A stretch of 64,000 nucleotides of DNA from Promethearchaeota archaeon (GTDB taxonomy: Archaea; Asgardarchaeota; Lokiarchaeia; Sigyniarchaeales; Promethearchaeaceae). The stretch covers positions 1 to 64,000 of the forward strand of contig JAFGBS010000004.1 in assembly GCA_016933055.1 (NCBI GenBank), read 5' to 3'. The notes under the pieces were generated by a model. It was not told the origin of the DNA. It did not search any database and worked only from the letters and a program-made list of their open reading frames with translations. Of the stretch, positions 57,850 to 64,000 are shown one piece after another; position 1 is the first letter of the stretch, and each line of letters begins with the position of its first letter. Made by a program: the position numbers and the translations under genes.

Positions 57850-58110
57850 TTATTCACGTAATACCTGTGAGAAATAATGTCGGCTCATGAATTTGGAATA
57901 AGTTTCCTGATCATGTTGTTCAAGGAATTCTTTATTAACTGGAGATTGATATTCCGACATTATAGCGAGAGATGGATTATCATTTGCTGTGTTAACCGGC
58001 TTCACGTATTCATATAGTTCTTGGAATAGCTCAATTCGTCGCAATTCTTTTCCAGTGACCTTTCTTTCCAATGTTTCTTCAAACCTATTCACATCGACAC
58101 ATTTCGACAT
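57850..58110 (-). CDS. Small protein of unknown function
   Basis: An 86-residue, mostly helical, charged protein (RFEETLERKVTGKELRRIELFQELYEYVKPV then SEYQSPVNKEFLEQHDQETYSKFMSRHYFSQVL). No family recognised. It lies 62 nt upstream of the RHH-like gene on the same strand, so they may be co-transcribed, and is divergent from the winged-helix gene. Confidence 0.55.
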   Translation of the reverse strand: MSKCVDVNRFEETLERKVTGKELRRIELFQELYEYVKPVNTANDNPSLAIMSEYQSPVNKEFLEQHDQETYSKFMSRHYFSQVLRE

Positions 58111-58271
58111 TTTTTCAGATTCATCCCGTTTTTAGTTATTAAGTAATTAGTTGATCCAAACACACATATTTAAATATGTCGTAAAAACATAATATTTATT
58201 GTATATCAATGAAATAGATATGATCCAAATCAAATTCTAAATCGCATTTCTTTGCGTGGAAAGTGTTTAAC

Positions 58272-58520
58272 ATGGAAAACAAAAACCTAAACGAAATAGA
58301 AGAAGAAAATCTGAATCCTTTACAAGAAGATCTTGTAGGTATTTTGAAAAAGAACGGTCCACTTACTAGAAGTCAAATGGTAGATATGTTAAGTAAACCA
58401 AGGACTACAATCTATGATAATCTTTCGGGTTTAATTAACAGAGATATGGTAAAAAAATTCTCTAGACAAGTCAATACTCGTGGTAGACCTGTGGTATTCT
58501 TTAAACTTCACGAAGAGTAA
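58272..58520 (+). CDS. Winged-helix transcription regulator (TrmB/ArsR-like)
   Basis: An 82-residue protein (ATG 58272; GTG 58263 in frame). After an acidic start, the winged helix is clear: LQEDLVGILKKNGPLTRSQMVDMLSKPRTTIYDNLSGLINRDMVKKFSRQVNTRGRPVVFFKLHEE, with the recognition helix PRTTIYDNLSGL and the wing RGRPVVFFKL. It has no effector domain. Located divergently from two small genes, whose promoter it may control. A T-rich tract follows the stop. Confidence 0.85.
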   Translation: MENKNLNEIEEENLNPLQEDLVGILKKNGPLTRSQMVDMLSKPRTTIYDNLSGLINRDMVKKFSRQVNTRGRPVVFFKLHEE

Positions 58521-58533
58521 TTTTACAACAGTT

Positions 58534-58562
58534 TAATTTTTATTTTATTTTATTTTTTTATA
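58534..58562 (+). terminator. T-rich tract, likely transcription terminator
   Basis: A run of T with few A (TTTTTATTTTATTTTATTTT and more), starting about 14 nt after the winged-helix gene stop, as expected for archaeal oligo-T termination. Confidence 0.5.
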
Positions 58563-58686
58563 TTCCACGATTTTTGTTTGAATAGGATTTTTAACTCCAA
58601 ATTAACGATTTATTGCACAAAAACGAAGGAATAAATTTTTTCTAAAGTACTAAAGTAATGTTACAAATTTTAGAAGAGAGTGAAAA

Positions 58687-59448
58687 ATGGTCGATTTTGA
58701 GCTGAGTAAGCTGTTAAATTACTGGATCACGCATAACAATTCACACATAAGAAATATGGAAAAATGGATAACAAGAATTAAAAATTCTGTTTCTGAAGAA
58801 ATAGGAGAAAAATTGATAGACGCAATTCAACATTTAAATGAAATGAACAATCTATTGGAATCTATAAAAATACATGAGGAAACAATTAAATACGATAAGA
58901 CTACGGAAAAAATGAAGACACAACAAGTAAAGTCATCAGTTGATACTCTAAAGACGATAAAAACTTTTAGATTGAAACAGATAGGAGTAATTCGGACACC
59001 CTACACAGACAACGCACCCTATCAACCAATTCAAGAAGATCAAGGTTTATTTAAAATTGTTATTGATCCCCAATATGTTGAGGGAATTCATAAACTCGAA
59101 CAATTTCGTTATATTTATGTACTCTATTATGTTCATCGCATTATCCAGAATCCAAGAAATGTCATTTCACCTTCTTGGACAGAAGGAATGAATGTAGGAA
59201 TATTCGCAAGTAGGTCACCAGTTCGTCCAAATTTAATAGGGCTTAGTGTTGTCCAGGTAAAAAAAATTTCAAATGATACAATTTTCACAACGGGGTTAGA
59301 TGTTTTTGATGAAACACCTTTACTTGATATAAAACCGTATATTAAAGATTTAGATTCAAAATGTGATGCAAATTATGGATGGATAGAGGATTTAGATGAA
59401 TATGAACATCTTCTTCTGCATATTAAAGGAATTCCTCATGATTATTAA
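58687..59448 (+). CDS. TrmO-like tRNA methyltransferase with N-terminal helical domain
   Basis: A 253-residue protein. Residues about 95-245 match TrmO/TsaA (tRNA t6A37 N6-methyltransferase): LKQIGVIRTPYTDNAPYQP, LEQFRYIYVLYYVHR, VGIFASRSPVRPNLIGLSVVQV, LDVFDETPLLDIKPYIKDLD. These are the full set of family motifs. The N-terminal ~90 residues (LLNYWITHNNSHIRNMEKWITRIKNSVSEEIGEKLIDAIQHLNEMN) are helical and resemble the HWIEHN..H...W domain (DUF8180-like) seen in some archaeal fusions. The enzyme would methylate t6A in tRNA using SAM. Confidence 0.88.
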   Translation: MVDFELSKLLNYWITHNNSHIRNMEKWITRIKNSVSEEIGEKLIDAIQHLNEMNNLLESIKIHEETIKYDKTTEKMKTQQVKSSVDTLKTIKTFRLKQIGVIRTPYTDNAPYQPIQEDQGLFKIVIDPQYVEGIHKLEQFRYIYVLYYVHRIIQNPRNVISPSWTEGMNVGIFASRSPVRPNLIGLSVVQVKKISNDTIFTTGLDVFDETPLLDIKPYIKDLDSKCDANYGWIEDLDEYEHLLLHIKGIPHDY

Positions 59449-59860
59449 AGATAAGATCTCAAAATTTCCACTGTAAAAACAAAATATCTAGAGAGAGATC
59501 TATTTCCACTATTTCTACTATAAATAAAATATACAAATAATATATTTTATTTAATAAAAAAAATATACCCCATTGTTTTTCATTTTCATTTTATTTATAG
59601 ATCTCTAACAATCCATTAATCATAATTTCCTTAGAGGAACAAGCAATTAGTGAAAAATAATGTCGGATCTATACTTACATTAGAACCAAGGCTTCAATGA
59701 AAAACTTCACATCATAAAAAAAAAATTTCTCCAGGTTTTTTTCTTGAATGTAATTTTACAGTTGAACTAATTCTCTCTCCAACCCTGTCCTTACAAAATT
59801 TATATATTAAAAAATTTGCATGTTTTGAAATCAGCTTCAGTTTGCTCTTCTATAGTCATT

Positions 59861-59885
59861 TTTCTCTCACTTATAATGAGAGAAA
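59861..59885. other. Perfect inverted repeat TTTCTCTCA-N7-TGAGAGAAA
   Basis: Nine-bp arms with a 7-nt loop inside AT-rich DNA; no adjacent gene start. Possible regulator site or RNA hairpin. Confidence 0.45.
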
Positions 59886-60114
59886 TCTCGATATCAGTTT
59901 CATCATTAGCTACTAATTATTATTATTGTTGATATTTATCGTATCTCCTCAAAATTCTTTTAATTTTTATAATTTTGATCATAATTTTTTTAAATTTCTT
60001 TAATCAATATGTATTTCGAATTCCTCAGGCTGAATTTGATTCTATCTATACTATTTTTCCTTATCCGACCTATTTCTACGTTAAATCGTTTCCCAAATAA
60101 GGTATTAATAGGAT

Positions 60115-60202
60115 ACCCATGAGTATACTCATAATGGAATTTCATGGGTTATAGGTGCACCTACGCCAAAAGAACCTATTTGAATTGTTTCGCAAATAGG
60201 TT
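60115..60202. other. Cluster of inverted repeats downstream of the GT2 gene
   Basis: A perfect 14-bp palindrome ATGAGTATACTCAT (60119-60132) nested in ACCCATGA/TCATGGGT arms (60115-60122, 60142-60149), followed by AACCTATTTG/CAAATAGGTT (60173-60182, 60193-60202) with a 10-nt loop. The cluster lies about 90 nt beyond the stop of the minus-strand GT2 gene and could form its 3' end structure or an unannotated RNA. Confidence 0.55.
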
Positions 60203-60288
60203 TTTAGCGAAGCTCGTACGGATTAGGACCTTAGCTACAAGATTGATTAATTAAAAACAAAAAAAAGAAGGAGCCTTGCGAGTAATAT

Positions 60289-61461
60289 TTATTTTCCAGC
60301 ATCCAAATCAGGCTTGTATGTTAAACCCTTCCATTCAGTCGTTTTCTTAAACAATATTTCCAAAGTAGAGAAAATCATCGTTAAAATGAACACAACTTCG
60401 AGAATTGGAAGAAACAAATAGGTAATATAATAATGACGTCCTTTTTTATTCCAATAATGAGCAAAAACTAGTAGATGGAGAATATAGATCCCCCCAGTTA
60501 TCAAAATAAACAAAGATGTATGATAGTGGATGGATAGTAAAATCGCAAATGGCGTGAATATGCCCCATAACACAAACAATGTTGAAATAAGTATCTTTTT
60601 TGGCGATGTGATTCTTGTACCCGCATAAAGAACTTTCTTAATTCCCGTCCAGCAGTGTTTAATAGATTCTGGATACATTCTCGAGGATACTAATTCATGA
60701 TTTTCTAAATAATATAAACTTCCCAATTTAGTTTTTATAACTCTGGCAAATGCATAATCTTCAACTATACTGCCTTTTATGCTCTCATGTCCTCCACTTT
60801 CTTCATAAGCTTGACGAGTGAATAACATGTATTGTCCAGAAGCTAAGAAACTTCCTTGATTTTTACGATTGTTTACGTTTTTTGATCCCCCTGACGCTAC
60901 ATGAGACATGAAATAGTAGACTGGAACGATGGATTCCCAGTACTTTGACATTTTTTGATAAGGTAGAAGAGTTAATAGTCCTGCATTTGTCTCTTTACTG
61001 ATGCAGACTAATTTCCTTAAAGACTCAGGTTTGTGTTCTGTATCAGCATCTGTGAACAATAACAATTCACCTTTTGCTGCTTGATATCCAAGATGACAAG
61101 CCCAACTTTTCCCAACCCAGCCTTCTGGTAATCTTTCACTAATTTTAATGCAGTCTGGGTCAAGATATTGACTAGCAACATCAACAGTAGAATCTTTAGA
61201 TCCACCATCCACTAACACAATTTCATAATTCGGATAATCCAACGATTTTAGCGATTTTAAGCACTTACCAATGTTTTTTTCTTCATTATATGCTGGAATT
61301 ATAATACTTACGAATGGTAAATCGTATCGTGAACTCTTAAAATCAAATCCATTAGAATCATATCCAAAGGTTATCCCCCCATAATAAAATAAAATTATTA
61401 TCTCGATGGAGAAATATATTGTAGCAAGAACATTTAGGATTGTTATATCCACATAGCTCAC
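60289..61461 (-). CDS. Membrane-bound GT2 glycosyltransferase (CrtQ-like)
   Basis: A 390-residue protein: N-terminal TM helix, GT2 catalytic domain (VSIIIPAYNEEKNIGKCLKSL, VLVDGGSKDSTVDVA, LLLFTDADTEH with the DxD nucleotide-sugar/metal motif, PEGWVGKSWACHLGYQAA), and a C-terminal acceptor part with VEDYAFARVIK (ED base) and three or four TM helices. The WVGKxWA block is typical of the CrtQ/hopene-associated GT2 group. Start GTG 61461. Likely makes glycolipids. Followed downstream by hairpins and by no operon partner. Confidence 0.88.
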   Translation of the reverse strand: MSYVDITILNVLATIYFSIEIIILFYYGGITFGYDSNGFDFKSSRYDLPFVSIIIPAYNEEKNIGKCLKSLKSLDYPNYEIVLVDGGSKDSTVDVASQYLDPDCIKISERLPEGWVGKSWACHLGYQAAKGELLLFTDADTEHKPESLRKLVCISKETNAGLLTLLPYQKMSKYWESIVPVYYFMSHVASGGSKNVNNRKNQGSFLASGQYMLFTRQAYEESGGHESIKGSIVEDYAFARVIKTKLGSLYYLENHELVSSRMYPESIKHCWTGIKKVLYAGTRITSPKKILISTLFVLWGIFTPFAILLSIHYHTSLFILITGGIYILHLLVFAHYWNKKGRHYYITYLFLPILEVVFILTMIFSTLEILFKKTTEWKGLTYKPDLDAGK

Positions 61462-61649
61462 CCAATTCTACGAATTAGATTGGAAATCATAAGATTTCCT
61501 TTTTTTTTAATATCCGACACTGCCAGTGTTGCGAACAATTTATTAAAAGATAAATCTATTTATATAACTATTGATTTGAATTTGTTATATGCTAGGAACT
61601 GTCAATTGAAAGTTAATCTTATTTAAACAATCCTTTAAAAGTGAAATTC

Positions 61650-62471
61650 ATGGGAACTCAAAAAAACTACACTATAAGAAAATTCTCACCAACTCGCAGA
61701 ATAATGACTGATTATTACGAAATTGCAGGTGAAAATCATCGTGTTATGGGATTAGTGGAGCTAGATATTTCGAAAGGACGAAAACGAATCCGTGAACTCA
61801 AAGAAGCGGGAAATAAAGTTAGCTTAACAAGTTGGGTAGCTAAGTGCGTCGGGAAAGCTGTGTCTGAGGATAAAAGATTTAATACTTTTCATAAAGGTAA
61901 TCACAAAATAATAACTTTTAACGAAGTGGATATGAGTGTGATGGTTGAGATCCCTAAAAAAGATGGAGGAAAAGTGCCATTCAACCACTGTGTTCGAAAT
62001 ATCGATAAGAAATCCATTTTAGAAATTAACAATGACATAAGAAAAATACAGGAGAAGAAGATTGAAGAGACTGAACAATTATCAAGGGATTCTTCCGCAA
62101 AATATACAGGACTTTACATGCTGATTCCCACTTTTATTAGGAGAATAGCTATGCGTCAAATGTTACGCAATCCTTTTTATGTAAAAAAGATCATGGGCAC
62201 TGTTGGCATATCTACTATCGGAGAAACATTTAAAGGAAACACAGGATGGGCTGTAGGCTTTGGAGATAAAACATTAAATGTTATTTTAGGTGGTATTGTT
62301 AAGAGAGTAGTCGAGACTGAAAATGGTATTGAAGGACGTGAATTTTATTGTATGACCTTTCTATTTGATCATTCATTAGTAGATGGAGCGCCTTGTGCAG
62401 CATTTGTAGCTCGAGTCGCGGAACTACTGAAGGAAGCATACGGTCTGAAAGATATTAATGCAAAAGATTGA
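61650..62471 (+). CDS. Lone 2-oxoacid dehydrogenase E2-type acyltransferase domain
   Basis: A 273-residue protein (ATG 61650; GTG 61641 in frame) matching only the catalytic domain of dihydrolipoyl acyltransferases: TRRIMTDYY..., VMGLVELDI, SLTSWVAKCVGKAVSED, FNEVDMSVMVEIPKKDGG, GTVGISTIG and the active-site FDHSLVDGAPCAAFVARVAELL (HxxxDG). It has no lipoyl domain, E1/E3-binding domain, nor E1/E3 genes nearby. Such stand-alone proteins probably transfer acyl groups from CoA to another acceptor. It lies 37 nt before an FkbM methyltransferase and may act on the same molecule, with GT2 next door in the opposite direction. Confidence 0.85.
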   Translation: MGTQKNYTIRKFSPTRRIMTDYYEIAGENHRVMGLVELDISKGRKRIRELKEAGNKVSLTSWVAKCVGKAVSEDKRFNTFHKGNHKIITFNEVDMSVMVEIPKKDGGKVPFNHCVRNIDKKSILEINNDIRKIQEKKIEETEQLSRDSSAKYTGLYMLIPTFIRRIAMRQMLRNPFYVKKIMGTVGISTIGETFKGNTGWAVGFGDKTLNVILGGIVKRVVETENGIEGREFYCMTFLFDHSLVDGAPCAAFVARVAELLKEAYGLKDINAKD

Positions 62472-62508
62472 GAATTTTACTTTCCATTCACAAATAAACG
62501 GTTAAAAT

Positions 62509-63363
62509 ATGAAATCCTGTAAACTTCCAAATGGGGAAACATGCTATTATATCGATAAACTTTCTGCTTTGAAATCATATGAAGAGATATTTAATGCATG
62601 TATTTATGAAAACCATGGATTAGGCGTAAAAGATGGAGATCTTGTATTTGATGTAGGTGCAAATATTGGTATGTTTACTCGATTTATTTCAAAAAAAGCA
62701 AAAGATCTAACAATTTACACATTTGAACCAATTCCAGCAATTTTCAAAGTTCAAGAAAAAAATCTCGAACTGATAAAGAGAACACATAAGTTTCAGCTAT
62801 TCAATATAGGATTAGGAAATAAAGAAGAAAATATTGAAATCAATTATTATCCCAGAGCTATAACTCTTTCTGCAATCATTCCTATAGATTTAAAATTGGC
62901 ACTGAAAAACTCCCTTGAAAATTGGGATCAAATAATTGAAATTGTATCGTTCGCGCGATTCATACCAAAATTCCTAAGAAAACCATTCACGAAATTAGCA
63001 CACAAGTATATGTTCAAAAAAAAAAGAGTTCCCATTAAAGTTCGACCACTTTCAGATATTATTAAAGAAACCAAAGTAAATTCTATTGATTTTCTTAAAA
63101 TGGATGCTGAAAATTACGAATGGCAAATATTGCAGGGCATATCTGACTCTGACTGGAAATTGATTAAACAAATTGCCATGGAAGTACACACAAATATTGC
63201 GGGGGGAAATAACCTATTACAAAAAATTACTAATCTATTGCTTAGTAAAGATTTTACCGTATATCATGACAGAATAGGACAATCTTTCGCTACGGGTGTG
63301 TATATGCTCTTTGCAAAGAAAAACAACCTGTTTAAATCTCCACTAAACAATGTATACGCTTAA
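62509..63363 (+). CDS. FkbM family methyltransferase
   Basis: A 284-residue SAM-dependent methyltransferase. SAM motif I VFDVGANIGMFTRFIS, motif II TIYTFEPIPAIFKVQEKN, and FNIGLGN, then the FkbM block VRPLSDIIKETKVNSIDFLKMDAENYEWQILQGI with the closing MEVH. A ~70-residue insertion with basic helices (about 120-180) separates the halves. Family members O-methylate sugars or lipids. It follows the acyltransferase by 37 nt; with the nearby GT2 gene this suggests cell-surface glycan or glycolipid modification. Confidence 0.9.
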   Translation: MKSCKLPNGETCYYIDKLSALKSYEEIFNACIYENHGLGVKDGDLVFDVGANIGMFTRFISKKAKDLTIYTFEPIPAIFKVQEKNLELIKRTHKFQLFNIGLGNKEENIEINYYPRAITLSAIIPIDLKLALKNSLENWDQIIEIVSFARFIPKFLRKPFTKLAHKYMFKKKRVPIKVRPLSDIIKETKVNSIDFLKMDAENYEWQILQGISDSDWKLIKQIAMEVHTNIAGGNNLLQKITNLLLSKDFTVYHDRIGQSFATGVYMLFAKKNNLFKSPLNNVYA

Positions 63364-64000
63364 ATTTGAAGTCTTTTTGAAAACAATTGACATCATACTA
63401 TGTTTCGAGGACCGCCTTATTCTACATCTGATCGGGTGCAAAAATGCGTGATTTATTCTGGTTTATACGTTCCACATAAAAGAACAATGGTTTTAAGTTA
63501 AAGGGCTGACATTTACAATAATTCGGCATCGAAAACGGAGAAATTTGTACCTCAATCCTTTGCAAACAGAATCTATTCATTTCCATTAATAGTCAAAAAT
63601 CTTCTTACCCCGTTAATACATCTTTGTACGACACTTTTAAACCGACAAAAATTACTTGTGATAGAGGGTAAAATGTAATAAATCTGTTAGGACCTGATGA
63701 GTTAAATGAGGAGACAGAAGTTTTCAACTTAGAAATCATCATCGAAATTTCTGTCATTATTGAAGGAGTTCTGCATTTCGAAAAGGTTCCTACTCCGGTG
63801 TGCTTGGATTTCACAAATTCCGATTCCAAAGCTCCTGCATAAACTATTTTCTTCATAAAACACACCCTTCCTGCCCAATTAAATGAGTCGGTAAACGTTT
63901 AAACGTAATACTATCGTAAAACTTAACCAAACGCCAAAGGTAGAGGTTTTCCAAGTATCTACCTATTCTTGTATAGGGTGGCAATCACTCCTTAGGCACA
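63364..64000. other. Region after FkbM; possible two small coupled ORFs on the minus strand
   Basis: No recognised gene. On the minus strand a 43-codon ORF from TTG 63984, with AAGGAG 3 nt upstream, ends at 63853 and overlaps as ATGA an 83-residue frame running 63856-63605 (starts MKKIVYAGALESEF, Ser/Thr-rich). The order resembles translational coupling, but neither product matches a family, so both remain doubtful. Confidence 0.3.

Larger units (their letters stand above)
59449..60288. other. AT-rich intergenic region with several hairpins
   Basis: About 840 bp without a gene, the left half extremely AT-rich. It holds a hairpin at 59861-59885 (TTTCTCTCA/TGAGAGAAA) and the hairpin cluster at 60115-60202 near the 3' end of the glycosyltransferase gene. 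Confidence 0.5.

Overview
The window (AT-rich, about 35% GC by eye) is archaeal chromosome, most likely from an Asgard archaeon. Archaeal markers are an archaeal-type 23S rRNA, both subunits of topoisomerase VI, transcription factor B, RNA polymerase subunit P (Rpo12), ABCE1/Rli1, class I lysyl-tRNA synthetase and aIF1/SUI1. Features that point to Asgard are a Rab-like small GTPase, an MglA-type GTPase, a probable roadblock-fold protein, a SAMHD1-like HD hydrolase, and surface proteins with Asgard-style Ig-like repeats. A Heimdallarchaeia-type lineage is possible but cannot be settled by reading alone.

Layout. 1-2718: 23S rRNA on the minus strand, running off the window edge, with no 16S gene in the following ~1.6 kb. 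4.3-7.8 kb: a membrane protein, then a two-gene split SLC41/MgtE-type cation transporter and its cytosolic PhoU/TrkA_C partner. 8.5-11.2 kb: a large cell-surface protein made of three phage-tail-collar-like domains with 12 HxH motifs, four Ig-like repeats and a C-terminal anchor. 11.2-22.8 kb: metabolic and transport genes (GNAT, MFS, M23 peptidase homologue, CrtI-like oxidoreductase, FGGY kinase, HPS-RraA fusion, DUF1801, DUF72, ketopantoate reductase), including a duplicated ~115 bp intergenic element around the DUF1801 gene. 22.8-36.8 kb: information-processing and regulatory genes (Rab-like GTPase, AbrB-PhoU protein, PP-loop/ferredoxin protein, HD hydrolase, aIF1, Rpo12, TFB, roadblock-like operon, ValRS, tRNA-Ala, MglA-like GTPase). 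36.3-50.2 kb: the topoisomerase VI operon with an oversized B subunit, CoaBC, ABCE1, LysRS-I, a cysteine-cluster protein and GTP-dependent PEPCK. 50.5-54.5 kb: a secreted, membrane-anchored subtilisin with a cytosolic zinc ribbon. 54.6-57.4 kb: a two-gene operon of an unrecognised 427-residue protein and a DapA-Fae fusion. 57.5-63.4 kb: small regulators, TrmO, GT2 glycosyltransferase, a lone E2-type acyltransferase and an FkbM methyltransferase.

The strongest candidate for something undescribed is the DapA-Fae operon. A pyruvate-type class I aldolase whose aspartate-semialdehyde-binding Arg is replaced by Cys is fused to a formaldehyde-activating enzyme. The same window carries the other formaldehyde-fixing domain, HPS, fused to an RraA-like (class II pyruvate aldolase family) domain. 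Together they suggest a route that moves one-carbon units between pyruvate-derived hydroxy-oxoacids, formaldehyde, H4MPT and the ribulose monophosphate pathway; this is inference. Other notable items are the HxH collar surface protein, the ~280-residue insertion inside the ATPase domain of Top6B, and a gene coupled to top6A by a TAATG junction.
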